Positions 7,877 through 16,887 of a stretch of DNA of 64,000 nt are shown piece by piece. The notes under the pieces are model-generated. The model was given only the letters and a program-made list of their open reading frames with translations, ran no database searches and had not been told where the DNA came from. Position 1 is the first letter of the stretch. The number at the start of each line of letters is the position of its first letter. The DNA is from Streptomyces maremycinicus. Lineage in GTDB: Bacteria > Actinomycetota > Actinomycetes > Streptomycetales > Streptomycetaceae. The position numbers were made by a program, and so were the translations under genes. The stretch lies in assembly GCF_001184025.1 (NCBI RefSeq), contig NZ_BBYG01000011.1, positions 331,574 through 395,573 of the forward strand. The letters are read 5' to 3'.

Positions 7877-9445
7877 ATGGCAACAGAACCACCCCTGCTC
7901 AGCATGTCCGGCATCACCAAGTCCTTCCCCGGAGTCCGGGCACTGGACGGCGTTGACCTCGCCGTCCAGGCCGGTGAGGTGCACTGCCTGCTCGGCCAGA
8001 ACGGCGCCGGGAAGTCCACCCTCATCAAGGTGCTGGCCGGCGCCCACCAGCCCGACGACGGCGTCATCCGCTGGCAGGGCGACCCCGTCACCCTGCGCTC
8101 CCCGATCGCCGCCATGCGCCTCGGTATCGCGACCATCTACCAGGAACTCGACCTGGTGGAGCACCTGTCGGTGGCGGAGAACGTCCACCTGGGACACGAA
8201 CCCACGGTCGCCGGATTCGTCGTACGGGGCAGGGCGGCGCGCGCTTCGACGGGCGCTCTGCTGAGACGCCTGGGCCATGCCGAGATCGAACCGGCCCGGC
8301 TGGTGGGGGAGTTGTCGGCGGCGCAGCAGCAGATCGTCTCCATGGCGCGGGCGCTCTCCCACGACGTACGGCTCATCGTGATGGACGAACCGTCCGCCGC
8401 ACTCGACCCCGACGAGGTGGACAACCTGTTCCGCATCGTCGGCGACCTGACCGCCGACGGCGTGGCCGTCGTGTACATCTCGCACCGGCTGGAGGAGATC
8501 CGCCGCATCGGCGACCGCGTGACCGTGCTGAAGGACGGCCGCGCTGTGGCGGGCGGGCTTCCGGCGAAGGCGACGCCTACCCGCGAGGTCGTCGCGCTGA
8601 TGACGGGGCGCAACGTCGAGTACGTCTTCCCCGCGCGGCCCTCGGACGGGGCCGCGGCGCCGGGCGGCGCCGGGGGCACCGGCGCGGGCGACGCCGGGGA
8701 CGCCGTCGGGCCGCCGGTGCTGGAGGTGCGCGGGCTGGCCCGGGACGGCGAGTTCGCGCCCCTCGACCTGAGCGTGCGGCCCGGAGAGATCGTCGGCCTC
8801 GCCGGACTGGTCGGCTCGGGGCGCTCGGAGATCCTGGAGACGATCTACGGAGCCAGGAAGCCGACTGCGGGTGAAGTCCTTGTCGAGGGGCGCGCGTTGC
8901 GCCCCGGCAGCGTGCGCGCCGCGGTACGGGCCGGGCTCGGGCTCGCCCCCGAGGAACGCAAGGCGCAGGCCCTGCTGATGCTGGAGTCCGTCACCCGCAA
9001 CGTCTCCGTCTCCTCCATGTCCCGCTTCTCGCGCGGGGGGTGGATCGACCGACGGGCGGAACGGGGGGCGGCGCGGGCCGCGACGCGTGAACTGTCGCTG
9101 CGCCCCGACAATCCGTCCGTGCCGGTGCGCACGCTGTCCGGTGGCAACCAGCAGAAGGCCGTCCTGGCCCGCTGGCTGCTGCGGGGCTGCCGGGTCCTGC
9201 TCCTCGACGAACCGACGCGCGGCGTCGACGTCGGTGCCCGCGCCGAACTGTACGCGGTCGTCCGCCGACTGGCCGACGAGGGCCTCGCCGTGCTGCTGGT
9301 CTCCAGCGAGGTGCCCGAGGTGCTCGGCCTCGCCGACCGCGTGCTGGTACTGCGCGAAGGCCGCGTCGTGCACACGGCCCCCGCCCGCGAGCTGGACGAA
9401 CACCGCGTACTCGATCTCGTCATGGAAGGAAGCCCGGCGTCATGA
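7877..9445 (+). CDS. Sugar ABC transporter, ATP-binding protein (RbsA-type, two NBDs)
   Basis: 522 residues with two fused nucleotide-binding domains. The first has Walker A GQNGAGKST (about residue 38) and Walker B LIVMDEPSAALDPDE. In the second, the P-loop position reads GLVGSGRSEI, the degenerate form usual in ribose/xylose-type ATPases, followed by signature LSGGNQQKAVLARWL and LLLDEPTRGVDVGA. ATG 7877 follows a CGAGGGG ribosome site. The TGA overlaps the permease start (ATGA at 9442), so both are co-translated. It powers uptake of a monosaccharide-like solute. A Gly/Ala-rich linker lies between the halves. Confidence 0.93.
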   Translation: MATEPPLLSMSGITKSFPGVRALDGVDLAVQAGEVHCLLGQNGAGKSTLIKVLAGAHQPDDGVIRWQGDPVTLRSPIAAMRLGIATIYQELDLVEHLSVAENVHLGHEPTVAGFVVRGRAARASTGALLRRLGHAEIEPARLVGELSAAQQQIVSMARALSHDVRLIVMDEPSAALDPDEVDNLFRIVGDLTADGVAVVYISHRLEEIRRIGDRVTVLKDGRAVAGGLPAKATPTREVVALMTGRNVEYVFPARPSDGAAAPGGAGGTGAGDAGDAVGPPVLEVRGLARDGEFAPLDLSVRPGEIVGLAGLVGSGRSEILETIYGARKPTAGEVLVEGRALRPGSVRAAVRAGLGLAPEERKAQALLMLESVTRNVSVSSMSRFSRGGWIDRRAERGAARAATRELSLRPDNPSVPVRTLSGGNQQKAVLARWLLRGCRVLLLDEPTRGVDVGARAELYAVVRRLADEGLAVLLVSSEVPEVLGLADRVLVLREGRVVHTAPARELDEHRVLDLVMEGSPAS

Positions 9446-10458
9446 CGCAGCCCGTCTCCCCACCGCGGGACAGCACCGACAAGGTGCCGCAGATCCCGCT
9501 CCCCGCCTGGCGCACCGTGCTGGCCCGCGCCGACGTCCGCACCCTCTCCCTGGTCGGCGTGCTCGCCGCCCTCATCGTGATCGGCGGACTCACCAGACCG
9601 GACGAGTTCCTCGACACCCGCAATCTCCAGCTCGTCCTCACCCAGGCGTCCGTGATCGGCGTCGTCACCGTCGGCATGACCTTCGTCATCACCTCCGGGG
9701 GCATCGACCTCTCGGTCGGCGCGATCGTCGCGCTGGCATCGGTGTGGGCGACCACCGTCGCCACCCAGGAATACGGCTTCGCGGGCATCCTCTTCACCGC
9801 GATGATCGTCGGAGTGGGCTGCGGCCTGGTCAACGGTCTGCTCATCGCGTACGGCGGGATGGTGCCGTTCATCGCGACGCTCGCCATGCTGGCCTCCGCC
9901 CGCGGACTGGCCCTCCAGATCACGGACGGCCGGACACAGATCGTGACCGTCGACGGCGTCCTCGACCTGGGCGAGCGCGACGCCTATGTGCTCGGTGTAC
10001 CGCCGCTCGTGATCGTCTTCGCCATCGTCACGGTCATCGGCTGGCTGGTGCTGAACCGCACCACGTTCGGTCGCCGCACGGTGGCCGTCGGCGGCAACGC
10101 GGAGGCCGCCCGGCTCGCCGGCATCGACGTACGCCGCCAGCGGCTCTATCTCTACCTGCTGTCCGGGCTGTGCTGCGGCATCGCCGCGTTCCTGCTGATC
10201 ATCCTGTCCGGCTCGGGACAGAACACCAACGGCAACCTCTACGAACTCGACGCCATCGCGGCCGCGATCATCGGCGGCACGCTGCTCACCGGGGGGCGCG
10301 GCACCATCACCGGCTCCGTGCTCGGCGTCCTGATCTTCACCACGATCACCAACATCTTCGCCCTGAACAACCTGCAGAGCGACGTCCAGCAGATCGCCAA
10401 GGGCGCGATCATCGTCGCCGCCGTGCTGGTCCAGCGCCGTACCGCGAGCACGACCTGA
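9442..10458 (+). CDS. Sugar ABC transporter permease (RbsC-type)
   Basis: 338 residues, about 8-10 membrane segments, with the family block VTVGMTFVITSGGIDLSVGA near residue 78 and AIIGGTLLTGGRGTITGSVLG near residue 274. It forms the homodimeric membrane channel for the ATPase encoded just upstream (4-base overlap), with the binding protein encoded 17 bp downstream. Substrate is unknown; the setting points to a sugar, possibly a 3-keto or deoxy sugar. Confidence 0.92.
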   Translation: MTQPVSPPRDSTDKVPQIPLPAWRTVLARADVRTLSLVGVLAALIVIGGLTRPDEFLDTRNLQLVLTQASVIGVVTVGMTFVITSGGIDLSVGAIVALASVWATTVATQEYGFAGILFTAMIVGVGCGLVNGLLIAYGGMVPFIATLAMLASARGLALQITDGRTQIVTVDGVLDLGERDAYVLGVPPLVIVFAIVTVIGWLVLNRTTFGRRTVAVGGNAEAARLAGIDVRRQRLYLYLLSGLCCGIAAFLLIILSGSGQNTNGNLYELDAIAAAIIGGTLLTGGRGTITGSVLGVLIFTTITNIFALNNLQSDVQQIAKGAIIVAAVLVQRRTASTT

Positions 10459-10475
10459 GGAAAGGGTTCACCGTC

Positions 10476-11537
10476 ATGCCAGAGCCGACACCGTTCACGA
10501 ACCGCTTCACCAGTCGCAGAGGAATGCTCTTCGGGGCCGCCGCCGTCTCTGCCGGAACCCTCCTCGTGGGGTGCACCAGCAATGACTCCAAGGACGAGGA
10601 ACCGGCCGCGAACGACCAGCCGGCCGCCGACGACAAGCCCGGCAAGCAGGTCACCATCGGCTTCGCCGGACCGCAGGCCGACCACGGCTGGCTCAACGCC
10701 ATCAACGACAACGCCAAGAGCCGCGCGAAGAAGTACTCCGACGTGACGCTGGAGATCACCGAGGGTTCGAACGACACCGCCCAGCAGATCGGCCAGATCG
10801 AGACCCTGATCAACAAGAAGGTCGACGTCCTGGTGGTGCTGCCCGCCGACGGCAAGGCCCTCACCCAGGTCGGTCTGAAGGCGATGCGCGCGGGCATCCC
10901 CGTCGTCAACCTCGACCGGATCTTCAACACGCCTCAGGCGTACCGGTGTTGGGTCGGCGGTGACAACTACGGGATGGGGCTCAACGCCGGGCACTACATC
11001 GGGGAGAAGCTCAAGGGGAAGTCCGACGCCCGCGTGATCGAGCTGGCCGGTCTGGACAACCTGGAGCTCACCAAGCAGCGCACCCAGGGCTTCGACGACG
11101 CCCTGAAGAACTACCCCAACATCAAGAAGGTCGCCCGCCAGGCCGCCGAGTTCACGGTCGAGTCGGGGCAGGCCAAGATGGCGCAACTGCTCCAGGCGCA
11201 GCCCGAGTTCGACGCGCTGTGGAACCACGACGACGACCAGGGCGTGGGGGCGCTGCGCGCCATCGAGCAGGCCGGACGGGACGGCTTCCTGATGGTCGGC
11301 GGCGCGGGCGCGCTCGCGGCCTTCCAGGCGATCAAGCAGGACAACGGTGTCCTGAAGGCGACCGTCCTCTACCCGCCGACCATGGCGGCCTCCGCGATCG
11401 ACCTCGCCCGGGCGCTCGGCCAGGGCAAGGGCGTCGGCGGGCTCGCCGAGTTCGAGATCCCCGCCTCGATCACCCTCTACTCGGCGGTCGTCGACAAGAC
11501 CAACGTCGACCAGTACATGTCCACCGGCTTCAAGTAG
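10476..11537 (+). CDS. Sugar ABC transporter substrate-binding lipoprotein
   Basis: 353 residues, periplasmic-binding-protein fold of the ribose type (Peripla_BP_4). The N-terminus has twin arginine-like TSRRGMLFG and a lipobox LLVGC (Cys about 31), so it is exported and lipid-anchored. VTIGFAGPQADHGWLNAIND and the QIGQIETLINKKVDVLVVLPADG block are family hallmarks. ATG 10476 is preceded by a GAGGAAAGGG ribosome site; longer frames through the permease gene are ignored. Last gene of the three-part importer. It captures the sugar outside the membrane. Confidence 0.9.
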   Translation: MPEPTPFTNRFTSRRGMLFGAAAVSAGTLLVGCTSNDSKDEEPAANDQPAADDKPGKQVTIGFAGPQADHGWLNAINDNAKSRAKKYSDVTLEITEGSNDTAQQIGQIETLINKKVDVLVVLPADGKALTQVGLKAMRAGIPVVNLDRIFNTPQAYRCWVGGDNYGMGLNAGHYIGEKLKGKSDARVIELAGLDNLELTKQRTQGFDDALKNYPNIKKVARQAAEFTVESGQAKMAQLLQAQPEFDALWNHDDDQGVGALRAIEQAGRDGFLMVGGAGALAAFQAIKQDNGVLKATVLYPPTMAASAIDLARALGQGKGVGGLAEFEIPASITLYSAVVDKTNVDQYMSTGFK

Positions 11538-11958
11538 GACGGGACCGGCCCGCTCAGGGGGACGCCCGCCCGCCACCGGCCGCAGGCCGGAGGCCCGGGG
11601 ACGCCCGCCCGCCACCGGGCCCGGCCGGAGACCGGAAGGCCGGAGGCCACGGGCTGCCCGGCCGCGGCATGCGGTCTGCGGCACGCGGCATACGGCACGA
11701 GCTGTGTGGTGGGTGGATGCGATGTGCGGCGTGCGACGTGCGGCGTCGCGCGAGAGGCCGGACCTCGACGTGGCGAGGCTGCCTGCCGGCCCGGGCAAGC
11801 CCCGACGGAGCCGCGACCGACCCCGGACCCGCCCGCGGGACGGGAACAGCCCGTCCGGCGGCACCAGCTCCCCCTGGGGATCCGCCGGACGGCCCGGGCC
11901 CTCGGACCCGACGGCGTCCCACCCCCCACCGTGCCACGACGACGAGGAGGACAACCGT
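11538..11958. other. Intergenic region with short direct repeats
   Basis: 421 bp between the sugar-binding protein and the dehydrogenase gene. A 22-bp block (11558-11579) recurs at 11597-11618, followed by several GCGGCATGCGG/GTGCGGCGTGCG-like near repeats around 11664-11745. I see no coding sequence, clear terminator or promoter. Confidence 0.5.
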
Positions 11959-13167
11959 ATGGAACAGCCGCAGCAGTCAGCAGGGCCGGAGGCCGGCAAG
12001 CAGCCGCTCCGGGTGGGGATGGTCGGTTACGCGTTCATGGGTGCCGCCCACTCCCAGGGCTGGCGCACCGCGGGGCGAGTCTTCGATCTTCCCCGCCGTC
12101 CGGTCCTCGCCGTGATCTGCGGCCGCGACCCCTCCGCCGTGCGGGCGGCGGCGGACCGGCACGGCTGGGCGGCGACCGAGACCGACTGGCGTGCTCTGAT
12201 CGCCCGGGACGACGTCGACCTCGTCGACATCTGCACCCCCGGCGACTCCCACGCCGAGATCGCCGTGGCGGCGCTGGCCGCCGGCAAGCACGTCCTGTGC
12301 GAGAAGCCCCTCGCGAACACCGTCGAGGAGGCCGAGGCCATGGCCCGCGCCGCCGAAGCCGCGCACACCCGGGGTCAGTTGGCGATGGTCGGCTTCAACT
12401 ACCGGCGCGTCCCGGCCACCGCACTGGCCCGGCGGATGGTCGCCGAGGGCCGGTTGGGCACCCTGCGGCACGTCCGCGTGACATACCTCCAGGACTGGCT
12501 GGTCGACCGCGAGTTCCCGCTGACCTGGCGGCTGCGCAAGGAGCTGGCCGGCTCCGGCTCGCTCGGCGACCTGGGCGCGCACATCGTCGACCTCGCCCAG
12601 CACCTGGCGGGGGAACGGCTCGCGGGAGTCTCCGCGATCACCGAGACCTTCGTACGGGAGCGTCCGCTGCCCGAGGGCCCGACGAGCGGCCTGAGCGCGG
12701 CCTCCGCCGGCGGGACCGGCACGGTCACCGTGGACGACGCCGCCCTGTTCACGGGCCGCTTCACCTCCGGCGCGCTCGCCTCCTTCGAGGCGACCCGGTT
12801 CGCCACCGGGCGCAAGAACGCGCTGCGGCTCGAACTCAACGGTGAGCGCGGCTCGTTGGCCTTCGACCTTGAGCGCCTCAACGAACTCTGGTACCACGAC
12901 GCCACCGAACCGGGCACCCACGCGGGCTTCCGCCGCATCCTCGTCACCGAACCCGACCACCCGTACCTGAACGCCTGGTGGCCGCCGGGCCATGGGCTCG
13001 GCTACGAGCACACCTTCGTCCACCAGGTCCGCGATCTGGTGCACGCCGTCGCCGACGGCAGCCGCCCCGAACCGTCCTTCGCCGACGGACTGCAAGTCCA
13101 GCGTGTGCTGGCGGCGGTCGAGGAGAGCGCCGAGAAGAACTCCGTCTACACCCCGATTGCGGACTGA
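11959..13167 (+). CDS. Gfo/Idh/MocA-family sugar dehydrogenase
   Basis: 402 residues. The N-terminal Rossmann domain begins RVGMVGYAFMGAAHSQ. CEKPLANTVEEAEAM holds the conserved EKP lysine, and GDLGAHIVDLAQ is the second-domain motif with the catalytic His. NAD(P)-linked enzymes of this family oxidise C3 or other hydroxyls of sugars and inositols. ATG 11959 has a GAGGAGG ribosome site. The gene is followed closely by a TIM-barrel isomerase and the two secreted proteins, matching gene sets for 3-keto-sugar metabolism (ThuB-like dehydrogenase plus ThuA). Exact substrate cannot be read. Confidence 0.88.
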   Translation: MEQPQQSAGPEAGKQPLRVGMVGYAFMGAAHSQGWRTAGRVFDLPRRPVLAVICGRDPSAVRAAADRHGWAATETDWRALIARDDVDLVDICTPGDSHAEIAVAALAAGKHVLCEKPLANTVEEAEAMARAAEAAHTRGQLAMVGFNYRRVPATALARRMVAEGRLGTLRHVRVTYLQDWLVDREFPLTWRLRKELAGSGSLGDLGAHIVDLAQHLAGERLAGVSAITETFVRERPLPEGPTSGLSAASAGGTGTVTVDDAALFTGRFTSGALASFEATRFATGRKNALRLELNGERGSLAFDLERLNELWYHDATEPGTHAGFRRILVTEPDHPYLNAWWPPGHGLGYEHTFVHQVRDLVHAVADGSRPEPSFADGLQVQRVLAAVEESAEKNSVYTPIAD

Positions 13168-13188
13168 GGACCGAGGAGGGCCTGGAGC

Positions 13189-14187
13189 ATGCCGCGTACG
13201 TTCACACTCTTCACCGGCCAGTGGGCCGATCTCCCCCTGGAGGAGGTCTGCCGACTCGCCCGCGACTTCGGCTACGACGGTCTGGAACTCGCCTGCTGGG
13301 GCGATCATTTCGAGGTCGACAAGGCGCTCACGGACCCCGGATACGTGGAGTCCCGTCACCAACTCCTCGACAAGTACGGCCTGAAGTGCTGGGCCATCTC
13401 CAACCACCTCGTCGGGCAGGCGGTCTGCGACGCCATCATCGACGAGCGCCATCAGGCCATCCTGCCCGCCCGTATCTGGGGCGACGGCGAACCGGAGGGC
13501 GTCCGGCGGCGCGCCGCCGCCGAGATCGCCGACACCGCCAGGGCCGCCGCCGCCTTCGGCGTGGACACGGTGATCGGCTTCACCGGCTCCGCCATCTGGC
13601 ATCTGGTCGCCATGTTCCCGCCCGCGCCCGAGTCGATGATCGAGCGGGGCTACGAGGACTTCGCCGAGCGCTGGAACCCGATCCTCGACGTCTTCGACGC
13701 GCAGGGCGTGCGGTTCGCGCACGAGGTCCACCCCAGCGAGATCGCCTACGACTACTGGACGACCGTACGCACCCTGGAGGCGGTCGACCGCCGACCGGCC
13801 TTCGGCCTCAACTTCGACCCGAGCCATTTCGTGTGGCAGGACCTCGACCCCGTCGGCTTCCTGTGGGACTTCCGCGACCGCGTCTACCACGTGGACTGCA
13901 AGGAGGCCCGCAAGCGTCTGGACGGCCGCAACGGACGCCTCGGCTCCCATCTGCCCTGGGGCGACCCGCGACGCGGCTGGGACTTCGTCTCGGCGGGCCA
14001 CGGCGACGTCCCCTGGGAGGACGTGTTCCGCATGCTGCGCTCCATCGACTACCGGGGCCCGATCTCCGTCGAGTGGGAGGACGCCGGAATGGACCGGCTC
14101 CAGGGCGCCCCGGAGGCCCTGACCCGGCTGCGGGCCTTCGACTTCGAGCCGCCGTCCGCGTCCTTCGACGCGGCCTTCGGCAACTGA
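13189..14187 (+). CDS. Sugar phosphate isomerase/epimerase-like TIM barrel
   Basis: 332 residues of the xylose isomerase-like AP endonuclease 2 superfamily. Metal ligands are visible: Glu in [13 protein letters not shown], Asp/His in [12 protein letters not shown], His in VYHVDCKEA and a late Glu in [11 protein letters not shown]. The gene starts 21 bp after the dehydrogenase, behind GAGGAGGGC, and is probably co-transcribed with it. Such pairs interconvert or cleave keto-sugars. No signal peptide, so it is cytoplasmic. Reaction unknown. Confidence 0.85.
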   Translation: MPRTFTLFTGQWADLPLEEVCRLARDFGYDGLELACWGDHFEVDKALTDPGYVESRHQLLDKYGLKCWAISNHLVGQAVCDAIIDERHQAILPARIWGDGEPEGVRRRAAAEIADTARAAAAFGVDTVIGFTGSAIWHLVAMFPPAPESMIERGYEDFAERWNPILDVFDAQGVRFAHEVHPSEIAYDYWTTVRTLEAVDRRPAFGLNFDPSHFVWQDLDPVGFLWDFRDRVYHVDCKEARKRLDGRNGRLGSHLPWGDPRRGWDFVSAGHGDVPWEDVFRMLRSIDYRGPISVEWEDAGMDRLQGAPEALTRLRAFDFEPPSASFDAAFGN

Positions 14188-14317
14188 TCCGGCCGAGAGC
14201 GAGCCGAGGCGACCGAGCCCCCCACAGGCTCACCTGACCGACCGTCCGCCACCGGGATGACGGCGCATCCCGGCATTCGCACCCGCCCGTACAACCAGCC
14301 CCACTCTGGAGGCATTC

Positions 14318-16873
14318 GTGCACGGGAACGACCCCACCACCGGTACCCGCAGAGCACAGAACCACAGAGAACAGACGCACAGAGCACAGACGCACGGAGA
14401 GCAGGCGCACGGATTCCGGACCCGCAGGCGGCGCCCGTCCCTGCGCAGAGCCGTCGCCCTCCTGAGCGGCGCCCTGCTGGCCGGCGCGTCGCTCACCCTC
14501 GCCGCACCCCAGGCCGGCGCAGCCGTCGCCGGCCCGGCGGTCGCGGCCGAGGACTTCCAGCAGGTCACCCTCGCCAAGGGCGAGGCCGAGGTCGGCGAGC
14601 CGATGTCGCTTGCGGTACTGCCCGACCGTTCCGTCCTGCACACCTCACGCGACGGTGAACTCCGGCTGACCGACGCGGCCGGCAACACGCGACTGGCCGG
14701 CAAACTCGACGTCTACTCCCACGACGAGGAAGGCCTCCAAGGCATCGGAGTGGACCCGCAGTTCGCGGCCAACCGCTTCATCTACCTCTACTACGCACCG
14801 CCGTTGAACACCCCGGCGGGTGACGCCCCGGAGACCGGAACGGCGGCCGACTTCGCTCCCTTCGACGGGGTCAACCGGCTCTCCCGCTTCACGCTCGGCA
14901 CGGACGGGACGCTCGACGTCGCGAGCGAGACGAAGATCCTCGACGTACCCGCCTCGCGCGGCCTGTGCTGTCACGTCGGCGGCGACATCGACTTCGACGC
15001 GGCGGGGAACCTCTACCTGTCCACCGGCGACGACAGCAACCCCTTCCAGTCGGACGGCTTCACGCCCATCGACGACCGCGACAACCGCAACCCCGCCTTC
15101 GACGCCCGCCGCTCCAGCGGGAACACCAACGACCTGCGCGGCAAGATCCTGCGCATCAAGGTGAATGCCGACGGCTCGTACACCGTCCCGGACGGCAACC
15201 TGTTCGCGCCCGGCACGGACCGGACACGGCCCGAGATCTACGCGATGGGTTTCCGCAACCCCTTCCGCTTCAGCGTCGACAAGTCCACCGGCGTCCTCTA
15301 CGTCGGCGACTACGGCCCCGATGCCGGCGCGGCGGACCCGGCCCGGGGACCGGCCGGGCAGGTCGAGTTCGCACGTGTCACCGGCCCCGGGAACTTCGGA
15401 TGGCCCTTCTGCACGGGCGACAACGACCCCTACGTCGCCTACGACTTCGCGACGGGCGTGTCCGGCGCCCCCTTCGACTGCGCCGCCCCGAGGAACACCT
15501 CGCCGCACAACACCGGCCTGACCGACCTGCCCCCGGCCCAGCCCGCCTGGATCCCGTACGACGGCCCGTCGGTACCCGAGTTCGGCGACGGATCCGAATC
15601 CCCGATGGGTGGCCCCGTCTACCACTACGACGCCGCGCTCGACTCGCCGGTGAAGTTCCCGGAGGCGTACGACGGCGACTTCTTCGCCGGTGAGTTCGGC
15701 CGGCGCTGGATCAAGCGCATCACCGCCGACGCCGACGGCGCCGTGCAGTCGATCAACGCCGTCCCGTGGACCGGCACCCAGGTGATGGACATGGCGTTCG
15801 GGCCCGACGGCGCGTTGTACGTCCTCGACTACGGCACCGCCTGGTTCGGCGGCGACGAGCACTCCGGCCTCTACCGCATCGAGAACGCCACCGACGGCCA
15901 CTCCCCGGTCGCCCAGGCCGCGGCCGACCGCACCTCGGGCCAGGCGCCCCTGACGGTACGGTTCACCTCCGCGGGGACCACCGACCAGGACGGCGACGCC
16001 CTCAGCTACGCCTGGGACTTCGGTGACGGCGGCACCTCCACCGCGGCCGACCCCACCCACAAGTACAAGAGGAACGGCACGTACACCGCGACCCTGACCG
16101 CCGAGGACGGCTCCGGCCGAACCGGCAGCGCGAGCGTGCGGATCGTGGTGGGGAACACGGCGCCGAAGGTGGTGCTGGAAACCCCCAAGGACGGCCAGCT
16201 GTTCGGCTTCGGTGACGCGATCCCGTTCAAGGTGAAGGTCACCGACCCGGAGGACGGCAAGGCGATCGACTGCTCCAAGGTCGAGGTCACCTTCGTCCTC
16301 GGCCACGACAGCCACGGCCACCCGGTGACGTCGGCGAACGGTTGCACCGGCACCCTCCAGACCAGCGCCGACGGCGGCCACGACGAGGACGCCAACATCT
16401 TCGGAGTCCTCGACGCCGAGTACACCGACGGCGGAGGCGGCGGCCAGGCCCCGCTCACCTCGCACGACCAGAACGTCCTCCAGCCCCGCCACCGGCAGGC
16501 CGAGCACTTCGGCGCCTCGTCCGGCGTCACGGTCATCACCAAGGACGTCGCCCACGGCGGCAGAACGGTCGGCGACATCGACAACGGCGACTGGATCTCC
16601 TTCACGCCCTACGTCCTCGGCAACGCCCAGAAGATCACCGCCCGTGTCTCCTCGGGCGGCGCGGGCGGAACGCTGGAGATCCGCGCCGGCTCACCGACCG
16701 GCACCCTGCTCGGCAAGGCCACCGTCCCGGTGACCGGCGGCTGGGAGACCTTCCAGGACGTCAGCGCCGACCTGTCCCGCGCCCCGCGCGGCACCACCAC
16801 GCTCCACCTCGTCTTCAAGGGCGGCCCCGGAGCCCTCTTCGACGTGGACGACTTCACCTTCACCACCGGCTGA
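14318..16873 (+). CDS. Secreted PQQ-type sugar dehydrogenase with PKD and carbohydrate-binding domains
   Basis: 851 residues from GTG 14318 (ribosome site TGGAGG). A long His/Gln-rich N-region with REQTHRAQTHGEQAHG repeats precedes a Tat/Sec-type segment (RTRRRRPSLRRAVALLSGAL, ending ALA-type near AAPQAGA). The six-bladed beta-propeller of the GDH/aldose dehydrogenase type spans about 75-510 (EGLQGIGVDPQF, MGFRNPFRFSVD, GNFGWPFCTGDN, MDMAFGPDGALYVLDYG). A PKD domain follows at about 535-610 (YAWDFGDGGTSTAADPTHKY), then a C-terminal CBM6-like domain at about 715-850 (VGDIDNGDWISF). It probably oxidises polymeric or oligomeric sugar outside the cell. It is followed 14 bp later by the ThuA-DUF1080 gene, so one transcript is likely. 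Confidence 0.85.
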   Translation: MHGNDPTTGTRRAQNHREQTHRAQTHGEQAHGFRTRRRRPSLRRAVALLSGALLAGASLTLAAPQAGAAVAGPAVAAEDFQQVTLAKGEAEVGEPMSLAVLPDRSVLHTSRDGELRLTDAAGNTRLAGKLDVYSHDEEGLQGIGVDPQFAANRFIYLYYAPPLNTPAGDAPETGTAADFAPFDGVNRLSRFTLGTDGTLDVASETKILDVPASRGLCCHVGGDIDFDAAGNLYLSTGDDSNPFQSDGFTPIDDRDNRNPAFDARRSSGNTNDLRGKILRIKVNADGSYTVPDGNLFAPGTDRTRPEIYAMGFRNPFRFSVDKSTGVLYVGDYGPDAGAADPARGPAGQVEFARVTGPGNFGWPFCTGDNDPYVAYDFATGVSGAPFDCAAPRNTSPHNTGLTDLPPAQPAWIPYDGPSVPEFGDGSESPMGGPVYHYDAALDSPVKFPEAYDGDFFAGEFGRRWIKRITADADGAVQSINAVPWTGTQVMDMAFGPDGALYVLDYGTAWFGGDEHSGLYRIENATDGHSPVAQAAADRTSGQAPLTVRFTSAGTTDQDGDALSYAWDFGDGGTSTAADPTHKYKRNGTYTATLTAEDGSGRTGSASVRIVVGNTAPKVVLETPKDGQLFGFGDAIPFKVKVTDPEDGKAIDCSKVEVTFVLGHDSHGHPVTSANGCTGTLQTSADGGHDEDANIFGVLDAEYTDGGGGGQAPLTSHDQNVLQPRHRQAEHFGASSGVTVITKDVAHGGRTVGDIDNGDWISFTPYVLGNAQKITARVSSGGAGGTLEIRAGSPTGTLLGKATVPVTGGWETFQDVSADLSRAPRGTTTLHLVFKGGPGALFDVDDFTFTTG

Positions 16874-16887
16874 GAGGAGGGCACGTG